A stretch of 64,000 bases of DNA, taken from assembly GCF_900156415.1 (NCBI RefSeq), contig NZ_FTNM01000002.1:124001-188000 (forward strand), given 5' to 3'. The translations under genes and the position numbers were made by a program. The notes beneath the pieces are model-generated. The model saw nothing but the letters and a program-made list of their open reading frames with translations. It ran no database searches and was not told where the DNA came from. This DNA is from Pontibacter lucknowensis. GTDB taxonomy: Bacteria; Bacteroidota; Bacteroidia; Cytophagales; Hymenobacteraceae. Positions 35,641 to 43,855 of this stretch are shown piece after piece (within the stretch, counting starts at the first letter, position 1; the number at the start of each line of letters is the position of its first letter).

Positions 35641-36942
35641 ATGGCAGCATTCATAAATAAGAACAGTAGCCAGATTAAAGTAGGGCTTTACGCTGCAGTG
35701 GTGGTATTTTTTGCTTACACCATGATCTTTGGCTTCAGGAAGTCGTTTACGGTTGCTACTTTCGACGGGATTGAAATTGCCGGCTATAGCTACAAAACGA
35801 TTCTGGTCATCAGCCAAATGCTGGGTTATTTGCTGGCCAAATTCTACGGCATTAAGTACATCGCGGAACTCAGACGAACAGGAAGAGGCACCGTGATTCT
35901 GCTGCTGACAGGTATCGCCTGGCTCAGCTGGCTGTTATTTGCCCTGGTGCCGACACCCTATAACATTGCTTTTCTGTTTATCAATGGTTTCCCGTTAGGC
36001 ATGCTCTGGGGCGTCGTCTTCTCTTATGTCGAGGGGAGGAGAAGCACCGACTTTATCGGAGCAACACTGGCGGTGAGCTTCATCTTCGCCTCTGGTTTTG
36101 TGAAGTCGGTTGGTGCCTGGCTGATGGTGCAGTTTGGCGTATCGGAGTTCTGGGTGCCGTTCTACACCGGTTTAGTGTTTGCCCTCCCACTCTTGCTATT
36201 TGTTTTCCTGATGGAAAGGATTCCGCCACCCAGCGAAGAGGATGTGAGGCTGAGAACCGAGCGGGCTCCTATGACAGAGAATGACCGGAAACGCTTTATC
36301 AAAGAATTTTTGGCCGGTATAGTTGTTTGCGTCATCATCTACTGCTTTGCGACGATCTTCCGGGATATACGCGATAACTTTGGCGCAGAAATGTGGATAG
36401 AGCTCGGGTATATTGATCAGCCTGCCATTTTCTCGAAAACAGAGACGCCGATTACCCTGATCATTCTGGTATTGATCGGCAGTATGGTGTTGATCAAAAA
36501 CAATTACAAAGCACTGCAGACAGCGCATGTTTTTATCTTGCTGGGGTTTGCAATAGCCGGTATTTCCACAGCGCTTTTTGCTGCACAATCACTTGACCCG
36601 GTTTGGTGGATGATGCTGGTCGGGCTGGGCTTATACATGGTGTACATCCCGTTCAATGCCGTCTTTTTCGACCGTCTGATCTCCGCTTTCAGGTATACCG
36701 GTAACGTAGGTTTTTTGATCTACCTGGCCGATTCCTTTGGCTATGTGGGCAGTGTCGGGGTGTTGTTTAGCAAAGAGATCCTGCAGGTACAGCTGAACTG
36801 GGTGACGTTCTTCTCTAACAGTGTGATCGCTCTTTCCGCGATCGGTATCCTGCTCACCGCTTTCTCCATGGTGTATTTTGGAAGGAAGTATGAGAAAATG
36901 AGGATAAGGGAAGTGAGCGAGGCCAAGGCGGTACAAGTATGA
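35641..36942 (+). CDS. DUF5690 family membrane protein (MFS-like)
   Basis: A 433-residue protein with about twelve hydrophobic segments and the DUF5690 hallmarks AAVVVFFAYTMIFGFRKSFTVATFDG and KTILVISQMLGYLLAKFYGIKYI near the N terminus. The family resembles major-facilitator transporters but has no assigned substrate. It stands alone at the end of the signalling region. A relic of a related N terminus lies at 30164-30240. Confidence 0.85.
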   Translation: MAAFINKNSSQIKVGLYAAVVVFFAYTMIFGFRKSFTVATFDGIEIAGYSYKTILVISQMLGYLLAKFYGIKYIAELRRTGRGTVILLLTGIAWLSWLLFALVPTPYNIAFLFINGFPLGMLWGVVFSYVEGRRSTDFIGATLAVSFIFASGFVKSVGAWLMVQFGVSEFWVPFYTGLVFALPLLLFVFLMERIPPPSEEDVRLRTERAPMTENDRKRFIKEFLAGIVVCVIIYCFATIFRDIRDNFGAEMWIELGYIDQPAIFSKTETPITLIILVLIGSMVLIKNNYKALQTAHVFILLGFAIAGISTALFAAQSLDPVWWMMLVGLGLYMVYIPFNAVFFDRLISAFRYTGNVGFLIYLADSFGYVGSVGVLFSKEILQVQLNWVTFFSNSVIALSAIGILLTAFSMVYFGRKYEKMRIREVSEAKAVQV

Positions 36943-36972
36943 TTTGCTGGTTATAAAGATGCACCAGCGCTG

Positions 36973-37344
36973 TTACTTGTTCAAAAACCGGTAGAAGATC
37001 ACACCACCTACCGCGTAAAGTGCCGCGTCCACCCAATCGGAGGTATAGCGGGGCATAAACTTCGGGAAGAACACCTCAAAGGCCAGTGAAAAGTAAACTA
37101 CTGTAAAAGCTACCTGGTACCAGGAGAGGCGCAACCAAGGGCCATAAAAGAAGCGCAGTATAAACAGCGTGACGGTGAGCACCAGCGGCAGGCAAAGCAG
37201 ATCGTCCAGGTAGTGCTGCACCCACCAGGTTCTCGGCAGTTGCAGCCAGCGCCATACCACATGTACCAGGTATACGGCTGCCAATAGCCAGAACAGCGGG
37301 CTGAGGGTGCTCCAGTTTATCCGGCCAGCAATGCGATCAGCCAT
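36973..37344 (-). CDS. Small membrane protein (VanZ-like topology)
   Basis: A 123-residue protein with three or four helices: SPLFWLLAAVYLVHVVWRW, YLDDLLCLPLVLTVTLFILRFF, YQVAFTVVYFSLAFEVFFPKF and VDAALYAVGGVIFYRF. Similar Bacteroidota proteins are sometimes labelled magnesium-citrate secondary transporters, but the short length and absence of transport motifs make that doubtful. Its start overlaps the end of the zinc-ribbon gene by 28 bp, so the two are probably translated from one message. Confidence 0.65.
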   Translation of the reverse strand: MADRIAGRINWSTLSPLFWLLAAVYLVHVVWRWLQLPRTWWVQHYLDDLLCLPLVLTVTLFILRFFYGPWLRLSWYQVAFTVVYFSLAFEVFFPKFMPRYTSDWVDAALYAVGGVIFYRFLNK

Positions 37345-37613
37345 AGGATAAAGGAGATAATGGAGACGAAGGCGATTTGCAGGCCTAGCCCGATTCTCTT
37401 GAAAAACCGCATATACCAGGGGTCATTAGGGTCTATCTCGATCATTTTTATAGAAAAACGCTCATCTTCCTCCTGCCGGCGTTGCTCGCGTGCTTCCTGA
37501 CGGGCAACGGCAACCGGGTCAAGCACACTGTGACAGTGCTCGCATCGGTCAGTGGGGTTTTGGTTCCAGCGGGACCATTTACCGCAGTTAGGACATTTCT
37601 TGCTAGCGCTCAT
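37317..37613 (-). CDS. Zinc-ribbon protein with one C-terminal membrane helix
   Basis: A 98-residue protein. KCPNCGKWSRWNQNPTDRCEHCHSVL supplies a CxxC...CxxC zinc ribbon at residues ~7-28, a charged linker follows, and LGLQIAFVSIISFILWLIALLAG is a tail anchor. Function is unknown. It overlaps the following membrane-protein gene by 28 bp. A perfect 16-bp palindrome sits right upstream of the start codon and could control it. Confidence 0.7.
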   Translation of the reverse strand: MSASKKCPNCGKWSRWNQNPTDRCEHCHSVLDPVAVARQEAREQRRQEEDERFSIKMIEIDPNDPWYMRFFKRIGLGLQIAFVSIISFILWLIALLAG

Positions 37614-37828
37614 AGATATTCAGGTATGTGGCATGCCACATCGGTCAAAATGGGCAACCGTACTTTAGGTTCCGACCCGCTCAACCGGGCCCCTACAAAG
37701 GTAAGGCTTTTCACTGGCTTCAATTGCTCCTGCTTGCTGAGGTTATCAGTAAATCGATTGAAAGCGGATAGGGTGGTCATGCCTGCTACTCCTGTTAAGA
37801 GGGCTTTAATAAACTGTTTTCGTTTCAT
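37610..37828 (-). pseudogene. Leader remnant resembling a DOPA-dioxygenase gene
   Basis: A 72-codon frame. Its first ~35 residues, MKRKQFIKALLTGVAGMTTLSAFNRFTDNLSKQEQL, resemble the leader of Bacteroidota 4,5-DOPA extradiol dioxygenases, which normally continue with a VLFVGHGSPMNAIE segment. Here the sequence degrades into FVGARLSGSEPKVRLP and stops. Most of the enzyme is missing, so a 5' remnant is the likeliest reading. The stop codon overlaps the next ATG, so a small real protein cannot be excluded. Confidence 0.4.
37626..37641. promoter_or_regulatory. 16-bp perfect palindrome before the zinc-ribbon gene
   Basis: ATGTGGCATGCCACAT is its own reverse complement. It lies 13-28 bp upstream of the minus-strand start at 37613, where a bound protein or an mRNA hairpin would block ribosome entry. 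It also falls inside the doubtful frame 37610-37828. Confidence 0.4.
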
Positions 37829-37846
37829 AACAGCTTATATTAGTAA

Positions 37847-37882
37847 AGGTGCTTCCAGGAAGGGGGTATCCCGGAAGCACCT
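37847..37882 (-). terminator. Hairpin downstream of the DoxX gene
   Basis: AGGTGCTTCC (37847-37856) and GGAAGCACCT (37873-37882) form a perfect 10-bp stem with a 16-nt loop, just past the minus-strand DoxX stop. No T tract of note follows on the minus strand, so it may be a weak terminator or an mRNA-stabilising hairpin. Confidence 0.5.
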
Positions 37883-37897
37883 ATTAAAAGCTCATTT

Positions 37898-38350
37898 TTA
37901 CTGGATAGAAAGTGGCCTTACATAAGCCGGGCGAAGCACCTTTTGCATCAGCAGATGATCCAGGGAGTACCTGCCGCTACCCGCTAAAAGCAGCGCAATA
38001 TAGGGCATCAGGTATAGTAGTCCCAGTTCCTGCTTCGCGAACGGATCCGCCCCATGTACCAGTAACACAGCCACCAGCATGGTGATGATCAAGGGGATGG
38101 TAGCGAGCCTCGTGCCCAAACCAACCAGGATCAGCAGCGAGCAAAGCACCTCTGCAAAAACGGCCAGGGCCAGTGAAGCTGTTGCACTCAGGCCGAAGAG
38201 GGCCGGGAACTGAACCGGATCAGCTGAGAAGAGCATCCCCAGTTTGGGCCACCCGTGCGTGAGCATGAGAGCGGACACGCCTACCCGAGTGATCAGCAGC
38301 GCCACATCGATGCTGTTGGCGCTCTGGTGTATGTTAAATAGCTTTTTCAT
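37898..38350 (-). CDS. DoxX-family membrane protein
   Basis: A 150-residue, four-helix protein. DVALLITRVGVSALMLTHGWPKLGMLF is the DoxX opening, and LAVFAEVLCSLLILVGLGTRLATIPLIITMLVAVLLVHG is the central helical pair. It lies 20 bp after a YceI gene on the same strand, a common pairing in Bacteroidota. The reaction is unknown. It belongs to the same family as the product of 22283-22750, but the two are not close copies. Confidence 0.87.
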   Translation of the reverse strand: MKKLFNIHQSANSIDVALLITRVGVSALMLTHGWPKLGMLFSADPVQFPALFGLSATASLALAVFAEVLCSLLILVGLGTRLATIPLIITMLVAVLLVHGADPFAKQELGLLYLMPYIALLLAGSGRYSLDHLLMQKVLRPAYVRPLSIQ

Positions 38351-38370
38351 GGCTGATTCCTGTTTAAAAC

Positions 38371-38943
38371 TTACTGGATAAACTCACCGTCCGCTTTGAT
38401 GCGCACTTCGTCGCTGATCATTGGGGCCGGGAAACCGCTGCCCAGATTAAAGTCAGAGCGCTTGATCGTGCCAGTTACCTGGAAACCAGCCGTCTGCTTT
38501 TTGTTCATGGCGTTCTCTACTGTGCCGTTGTACTTCATGTCCATGGTCACAGGTTTGGTTACACCGTTCAGAGTCAGGTTACCAGTCAGCTTGTAGCTGT
38601 CTTTGCCGGCTTTCTTAATGGAGGTGCTCTTAAAATCCATCGTCGGGTATTTCTCTACATTAAAGAAATCCGGGCTCTTCAGGTGGTTGTCTCTGTCATC
38701 AACACGGGTGTCGATTGAGGCAGTTTTGGCGGTCAATTCTACCACGGCGTCACTGAAATCTGGTTTGGTGGAAGTGATCTTCACATCGAAGTCATTGAAA
38801 GTACCCGATACATCGGCAATGCCCAGGTGTTTCACTGTAAAACCGAGCTGTGAGTGGGCGTCATCGTTTGTCCAAACGGAGCTCAGGGTTGTAAATGCCG
38901 TCAGGGATACAAAAGCTAACAGGATTAAGAATACTCTTTTCAT
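38371..38943 (-). CDS. YceI-family periplasmic lipocalin-like protein
   Basis: A 190-residue secreted protein with signal peptide KRVFLILLAFVSLTAFTTLSS and the YceI barrel: WTNDDAHSQLGFTVKHLGIADVSGTFNDFD, ASIDTRVDDRDNHLKSPDFFNVEKYPTMDFKS and NLTLNGVTKPVTMDMKY. YceI proteins bind polyisoprenoid or other hydrophobic molecules in the periplasm. It probably forms an operon with the DoxX gene. Confidence 0.94.
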   Translation of the reverse strand: MKRVFLILLAFVSLTAFTTLSSVWTNDDAHSQLGFTVKHLGIADVSGTFNDFDVKITSTKPDFSDAVVELTAKTASIDTRVDDRDNHLKSPDFFNVEKYPTMDFKSTSIKKAGKDSYKLTGNLTLNGVTKPVTMDMKYNGTVENAMNKKQTAGFQVTGTIKRSDFNLGSGFPAPMISDEVRIKADGEFIQ

Positions 38944-38991
38944 AAAATGTATGATTTAAATAGTGTTTGAATATAATTGTTAGTGATTTAA

Positions 38992-39654
38992 TTAGTGATG
39001 CAGGATCTTCCAGTCTGCCAGCCAGTTATAGCCATTCTTCATGTTGAGCTGGATCAGCAGCAACTGCATACGCTCCAGCGTGCCGCTCACGGCCAGGCTA
39101 CCTGCTACAATCGGGTTGAAACCAACTGTTTCTACCAGTTCAACCACGGTCTGCAGGGCCTCCTGGTCATCTCCGGCAACGAAGGCGTCGGCCTGTTTCC
39201 CGTCAATGACAGGGGTGGCGAAGTCTGCGGCGAAGGTTGTGTTAAAAGCCTTGACCACTTTGGCGTTCGGCAGCAGCTTTTGCAGTTCCTCCGCAGCACT
39301 GGTATCCGGGGCGGTCACGAGCCCGTCGTATGTGTCGTTCAGCGGATTGGCGATGCTGATCACGATCTTCTGATTGGCTACGGCTTTTATCTTTTCGGCC
39401 ACTTCTCGCTCAGCAGAGTAAGGTACCGCCGCGATGATGATGTCCGCCTCCCAGGAGGCATCCCGGGAGCAGTCCGACACCGCTACTTCGGCGCCTGGGT
39501 GGCTGCTCTTGATCTCCTCGGCTACGGTCTGTACTTTGTCCAGGTCGTTGGCACAAAGCAGCAGCCGGTAGTTGCCTTTGGCCAGGCCTCTGGGAATGGC
39601 TGATCCCATGTTTCCGGAAGCTCCTATAATGGCGATGGTTTGCATTGTCTTCAT
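38992..39654 (-). CDS. NAD(P)-binding oxidoreductase (F420-dependent NADP reductase-like)
   Basis: About 220 residues. The Rossmann opening QTIAIIGASGNMGSAIPRGLAKGNYRLLLCANDLDKV and the later KIVISIANPLNDTYDG ... KVVKAFNTTFAADFATP are the pattern of F420H2:NADP oxidoreductase-like proteins, which in bacteria without F420 act on other substrates. ATG at 39654 gives the best Rossmann start; the frame could begin further upstream. It follows the Crp/Fnr gene on the same strand, and an FNR-type box lies between the two genes, 73-90 bp before this start. Confidence 0.82.
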   Translation of the reverse strand: MKTMQTIAIIGASGNMGSAIPRGLAKGNYRLLLCANDLDKVQTVAEEIKSSHPGAEVAVSDCSRDASWEADIIIAAVPYSAEREVAEKIKAVANQKIVISIANPLNDTYDGLVTAPDTSAAEELQKLLPNAKVVKAFNTTFAADFATPVIDGKQADAFVAGDDQEALQTVVELVETVGFNPIVAGSLAVSGTLERMQLLLIQLNMKNGYNWLADWKILHH

Positions 39655-39726
39655 ACCTTTCATTATTAACAATACAAAGGTACGACCATGCCAGGCCTCG
39701 TCGCATTGAGCCCAGTCAAGAAAGCA

Positions 39727-39744
39727 CATTGATTCAAATCAATG
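39727..39744 (-). promoter_or_regulatory. Consensus FNR/Crp-type binding site
   Basis: CATTGATTCAAATCAATG is an 18-bp inverted repeat (7-bp arms, 4-bp centre) that contains the exact FNR consensus TTGAT-N4-ATCAA. It lies between the Crp/Fnr gene and the reductase gene, so the regulator probably controls its neighbour. Confidence 0.62.
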
Positions 39745-39767
39745 CTTTTGTAAAAGCAGCTATAGGC

Positions 39768-40349
39768 TTATTTAGAGGAGATGCGCTTTCTGATGCGGCT
39801 CAGGGTCTCGGGGGTGAGGCCCATGTATGAGGCGATCATGTGCTGGGGAACCCGCTGCACAATATGCGGGTAGAGGTTGATGAAATCCTGGTAGCGCTCC
39901 TCCACAGAGGCACTGATAATGGAGGTGAGCCGGCGTTGCATGGCCAGGTAGGCTCCCGTGATGTTGAGCCGGGTAAAAGTTTCGTACTTGGGCATGGTTT
40001 GCAGCAGCTCCTCGTGTGCCGATTTGCTGATGAGCACTAGTTCCGAGTCTTCCAGGGCGTCGATGTTGTAGGTGGCCGGTTCGCCTGTCAGGAAGCTGTA
40101 CAGGTCCGAGATCGTCCAGCCCTCCAGACCAAACTGGATGATGTGCTCGTTGCTGTTCTCGTCCACGGAATAAGCACGCAAGGCACCCTTTTCCACAAAA
40201 GCGATCACTTTGCATACATCGCCTTCCTGCAACAGGTATTGCTTTTTGCGGAGCTTCTTCAGAGTCAGGTAACTTTTGATGAGCTCTTGTTCCTCCTCTG
40301 TAAGCCGGACTTTGCTGTTAAAGTGCTGAAAGTATAACGTGTACATCAC
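39768..40349 (-). CDS. Crp/Fnr-family transcriptional regulator
   Basis: A 193-residue regulator. The cyclic-nucleotide-binding-like barrel (residues ~10-115: YLLQEGDVCKVIAFVEKGALRAYSVDENSNEHIIQFGLEGW) lacks the Arg/Ser phosphate-binding set of true CRP and has no Cys cluster of FNR, so the signal is unknown. The C-terminal helix-turn-helix is VPQHMIASYMGLTPETLSRIRKR. The FNR-type palindrome just downstream is its probable target. Confidence 0.9.
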   Translation of the reverse strand: MMYTLYFQHFNSKVRLTEEEQELIKSYLTLKKLRKKQYLLQEGDVCKVIAFVEKGALRAYSVDENSNEHIIQFGLEGWTISDLYSFLTGEPATYNIDALEDSELVLISKSAHEELLQTMPKYETFTRLNITGAYLAMQRRLTSIISASVEERYQDFINLYPHIVQRVPQHMIASYMGLTPETLSRIRKRISSK

Positions 40350-40440
40350 CTAGGCGTTATGGAGTGCGTTCGATCAGTGAAAAAGCGGTCCAGCTATCAC
40401 TGCTGAGCCGGATCTGAAACATGTACCCAATTTAGCTTTT

Positions 40441-41100
40441 TTATTCCACCCGCTCTGTTTCTTTTGTTGGTTTCTCGCCCAGGAACTCCACCCAGGCCTT
40501 TTTGATGCAAGGATAGTGCTTGGAGGCTTCCACCAGGTTCATGAACGACACCAGGTTGTCCTCAAACCGTTTGGCCAGCGTTTTGTCTTTCAGGCCTCCG
40601 TTCTCGTCAAAGGCCTCGTGTGCGGTGGCGAGCGAGAACATGTCGGGGTACACACGGGTGCCGAGGTGCTCCAGCGGTACACGCAGCGCCCAAAGCCCCC
40701 GGTTGCCGCCCGCCATGGAAGGGGAGGCAGACAGCAGCAGGGCGTGGTGCTGGTGAAAAGGCTGCGGTCGGAAACGCGAGGTCCAGTCGATCACATTCTT
40801 GATCACGCCCGGCATAGACCCATTGTATTCAGGGCAGGCGATGATGAAGGCATCGTTGTCCAGGATACGTTTCCTGAATTCCGCGGCCCCTTCCGGATGG
40901 TAGTTGTCCACCTCCAGGTCCTGGTTAAACGAAGGGCAGTCAAAGGCTTCCATGTCGGCAAAATCTACGGTGCCACCGTGCTGTTCGATCACCTTCGCAG
41001 CCAGCTTGGCCAGTTTGGTGTTGAGCGACCCTTTTCGGAGTGAGGCAGAGAAAACGAGGAAACGGGTATGCTCACGATGGCTGGTTTGTTGCTCTTCCAT
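40441..41100 (-). CDS. NADPH-dependent FMN reductase
   Basis: A 219-residue flavodoxin-fold protein. FSASLRKGSLNTKLAKLAAKVI is the FMN phosphate loop and IACPEYNGSMPGVIKNVIDWTSR is the hallmark of the chromate/azo-reductase-like NADPH-FMN reductase family. It reduces FMN or small electrophiles with NADPH in the cytoplasm. It is transcribed toward the Crp/Fnr gene with a 91-bp gap. Confidence 0.93.
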   Translation of the reverse strand: MEEQQTSHREHTRFLVFSASLRKGSLNTKLAKLAAKVIEQHGGTVDFADMEAFDCPSFNQDLEVDNYHPEGAAEFRKRILDNDAFIIACPEYNGSMPGVIKNVIDWTSRFRPQPFHQHHALLLSASPSMAGGNRGLWALRVPLEHLGTRVYPDMFSLATAHEAFDENGGLKDKTLAKRFEDNLVSFMNLVEASKHYPCIKKAWVEFLGEKPTKETERVE

Positions 41101-41519
41101 TGGTTGTCTTTGTTTAGTCTTTAAAACACTGTATACCTTATTGCTGTGCGTAAGCGAGATCGTTTAGCACATCAGTTGCTTCCGCAACCTCCATCTGTTT
41201 AACGGTAATTCAGCAAAAAGTTATTGGTGTGCTACCTGCTACACCTGGGCTTCTCGTGCATTTTCCAATGCAGCAGTAGCACCAGCTATACCTGAGCCAT
41301 GAATGTACATTGCTATCTGCAGATATAACGTCTGATGATCCGGATGCTGGCCAGTTGTAAAGGAGTTTTCTTTCAGATGTTTCCTGATTGTGCAGGGCAG
41401 GTATAGCAAATAAACTGATTCAAGGTTGGTAATTATCATATTGCGGACTTTCCGTATACCTGATTACCAATAAGATGACGATTAAATCAAGCATATTTAA
41501 CTGCATAATCTTAAATAGA
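41101..41519. other. Intergenic region without a convincing gene
   Basis: A 419-bp spacer between divergent genes. A 66-codon minus-strand frame (41239-41439) has no recognisable motif and no good start context. I see no hairpin terminator. The promoters of the FMN reductase and cupin genes must lie here but were not resolved. Confidence 0.45.
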
Positions 41520-41900
41520 ATGAAAACAGATATGGAGGCTTTTGCAATTACCCGGGTGTATTCCGACGAAAACGGAGACAGTCGGTTTGAAGATATTACC
41601 AGGCCGCTTTTTCCGGAGGGGGAGATCGGCTTTCTGTCGGAGTCAGAAGTGGCGGAGCGCGTCATTTTCAGAAAAGTGGTGCCCACCTATGATTATGACT
41701 TCCACAATGCGCCCGACCGGCAGTACATCGTCCTGCTCGACGGCGGCATTGAGATTGAGACCTCTCTCGGGGAAAAACGTACCTTCCGGGAGGGGCAGGT
41801 GCTCTTGCTGGAAGACACCACCGGAAAAGGCCACAAGACCCGCAACCTGAAACCTGTCGTACGCAGTTCGCTTTTTATTACCCTTTCCCAGAAGGTATAG
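41520..41900 (+). CDS. Cupin-fold hypothetical protein
   Basis: About 126 residues. RQYIVLLDGGIEIETSLGEKRTFREGQVLLLEDTTGKGHKTRNL is a double-stranded beta-helix of the cupin type, with only one or two possible metal ligands (H in KGHK). It may bind a small acid or a metal. ATG 41520 is chosen; the frame is open to 41475. It starts a run of small plus-strand genes leading to the AraC gene. Confidence 0.7.
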   Translation: MKTDMEAFAITRVYSDENGDSRFEDITRPLFPEGEIGFLSESEVAERVIFRKVVPTYDYDFHNAPDRQYIVLLDGGIEIETSLGEKRTFREGQVLLLEDTTGKGHKTRNLKPVVRSSLFITLSQKV

Positions 41901-41935
41901 CCGTCCTTTTTGAAACCACACAACGCACTCATTTT

Positions 41936-42244
41936 ATGGAAATAGAAGTGAAAGACAATCCTGCCAAGAACCAGTTTGAGGCGACAATAGACGGCCACAC
42001 CGCTGTGATAGAATACAAACTGCGCCCTGGCGTAATGACTGTGCTGCATACCGATGTACCGGAAGAGATAGGGGGCAGAGGGATAGCGGCCAAAATGACC
42101 AGGCATGTGCTGGAGCACATTGAAGCCAACCAATTGCAGGTGATCCCGCTTTGCCCTTACATGCGCTCTTACCTCAAAAAACACCCCCAGTACCAGCACC
42201 TGGTGCGTGGCAAGGAGGATAAAAGCGAAGGTATAAACCAATAA
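41936..42244 (+). CDS. GNAT-family N-acetyltransferase (YjdJ/YidJ-like)
   Basis: A 102-residue minimal acetyltransferase. VLHTDVPEEIGGRGIAAKMTRHVLEHIEANQLQVIPLCPYMRSYLKKHPQYQHLV is the hallmark of the short Gcn5-related GNAT domain; the GGRGIA loop binds acetyl-CoA pyrophosphate. The substrate is unknown. It follows the cupin gene by 35 bp and precedes the broken 2Fe-2S/cyclase gene. Confidence 0.85.
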   Translation: MEIEVKDNPAKNQFEATIDGHTAVIEYKLRPGVMTVLHTDVPEEIGGRGIAAKMTRHVLEHIEANQLQVIPLCPYMRSYLKKHPQYQHLVRGKEDKSEGINQ

Positions 42245-42252
42245 GAACTCTT

Positions 42253-42899
42253 ATGTCCCATCAGGTAAATTTCAAGGATGATAAAGTCGTGCAGGTAGAG
42301 GAGAGGCAGACCATGTTGCAGGCTTCTCTGGTGGCCGGCATTCCGCATTACCACGCCTGCGGCGGCAAAGGGCAGTGCATCACCTGCCGGGTACTGAAGC
42401 TGGAGGGACAGGACAAACTCACGCCCCCACCAGTTATGAGCGCACTAAAAAGAAAGTAAAAAAGTTTCCGGATAACGTGAGGCTGGCCTGCCAGTCGCAG
42501 GTGACGGGGGAGGGAGTGACCGTGCAGCGCCTGATACGCGACGACACATACCGGCATATGTTTATTGACGGAAAGGAGGAGAATACCATAGGGGAGATCG
42601 GGGAACACCGCAAACTGGCTCTTTTTTTATCGACATCCGCAATTTCACGCCCTTTATCGAGTCCAGTGTTCCTTCGACGTCATCCACATCATGCGAAGGA
42701 TCATTGCGCTTTTCAATAATGCTATCACCTTGTATGATGGTGAGATCATCGACATGGCCCGCGACGGGCTTTACGCCGTGTTCGGGCTGAACACAAGAAT
42801 CAGGCTAGCCGAACCCGAAATTTCGTATGTGGCAGAGGTGTCGCCTACCAACAGGATAGCAGGTTGTTTGGAAATATCCTCCTTAATCGGCATCTTATA
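42253..42899 (+). pseudogene. Frameshifted 2Fe-2S ferredoxin / class III nucleotidyl-cyclase fusion
   Basis: The first frame encodes a ferredoxin with HACGGKGQCITCRVL (Cys ligands of a [2Fe-2S] centre). Restoring one base near 42429 in a C5 run joins it to TSYERTKKKVKKFPDNVRLACQSQVTGEGVTVQRLI, which holds another Cys ligand. One more T near 42622-42628 (T7 run) gives ALFFIDIRNFTPFIES, and one more base near 42672 gives FDVIHIMRRIIALFNNAI and DGEIIDMARDGLYAVFGL, parts of a class III adenylyl/guanylyl cyclase domain. The end (42795-42899) is unrelated and truncated. Three single-base losses in 250 bp plus a missing C terminus indicate a real pseudogene, though homopolymer errors should be checked. 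Confidence 0.8.
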
Positions 42900-42901
42900 G
42901 C

Positions 42902-43789
42902 ATGCACGGAAAAAGGTTTTACAAAGGGCTTTACGGCACCAACACCATCGAATTTGCGAAAGGGCTCATTCATGTCCACCCTTTCGGGGAAATAGGCAAA
43001 CGGCACCAGGGGCAGGTTAAACTGCACGCGCACAACAATTTCCTGCAGATCTTTTTAGTGCAGCATGGGCAAACCGAGTTTCACTACGCAAGCGAGAAGG
43101 TAAGGGTAAACGGCCCGGCTTTTCTGGTTGTTCCAAAAAACATCGAGCACGGCTTTCAGCATCTCACCGATGTTTCCGGCTGGATCATCAACCTGTCTGA
43201 TACCGTACTGGAGCACATGCTGCAACGCGAAGCCGACGTGATCTTCGGTATGGAGGAGATTCATATCGTGTCGGTCTCGCCCGAAGAACCAGCCACCACC
43301 GAGGTGTTCGACACCATGCAGAAGTGTGTGGACGAATACAACAGCCAGTTTCCGGGTCGGCTTCTGATGCTGCAGTACCTGGTGGGGCAGATGCTGGTGC
43401 AGCTCTACCGCATTTCACTGGGCGGCAAGCAGGCATTTTTTTCCTCTTCCAATATCAGCAAGGTATACTTCCGGCGTTTTCAGCAGCTCATGCGGGCTGC
43501 CGATACTTACAAGAAAACCGTGGAAGACTATGCCCATGACCTGTTCATCTCCACCGGCCACCTCAGCCGGATCTGCCGGAGCGTTGCCGGCCAATCACCC
43601 AAGGATATCCTGATCGACTACTTTATCACGAAAGCCCAATTGGCCTTGTCTGATGTGGAAAGTAACATCGCCGATGTATCCTATACGCTGGGCTTTGACG
43701 ACCCCGCCTATTTTGCCAGGCTCTTCAAGAAAAAGACCGGCCTAACCCCACTCGAATTCCGCAAAAAGATCGGCGTGACGCAGAAGTAG
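42902..43789 (+). CDS. AraC-family transcriptional regulator
   Basis: A 295-residue regulator. The N-terminal cupin-like sensor has HVHPFGEIGKRHQGQVKLHAHNNFLQIFLVQHGQTEF. The double helix-turn-helix is at the C terminus: VEDYAHDLFISTGHLSRICRSVAGQSPKDILIDYFITKAQLAL and NIADVSYTLGFDDPAYFARLFKKKTGLTPLEFRK. PobR-like members activate aromatic catabolism; here it lies 148 bp ahead of the catechol operon in the same direction, which makes that operon the likely target. Confidence 0.9.
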   Translation: MHGKRFYKGLYGTNTIEFAKGLIHVHPFGEIGKRHQGQVKLHAHNNFLQIFLVQHGQTEFHYASEKVRVNGPAFLVVPKNIEHGFQHLTDVSGWIINLSDTVLEHMLQREADVIFGMEEIHIVSVSPEEPATTEVFDTMQKCVDEYNSQFPGRLLMLQYLVGQMLVQLYRISLGGKQAFFSSSNISKVYFRRFQQLMRAADTYKKTVEDYAHDLFISTGHLSRICRSVAGQSPKDILIDYFITKAQLALSDVESNIADVSYTLGFDDPAYFARLFKKKTGLTPLEFRKKIGVTQK

Positions 43790-43855
43790 GCGCCTATATG
43801 TTCGATTTGTCTTGTTAAAAGTGCATTTGTCCTATCCGTGAGGAGGGTGAGCGAG

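Noticed and set aside
41239-41439. A 66-codon minus-strand open frame
   Set aside because: No recognisable domain, weak start context and no support from neighbours.
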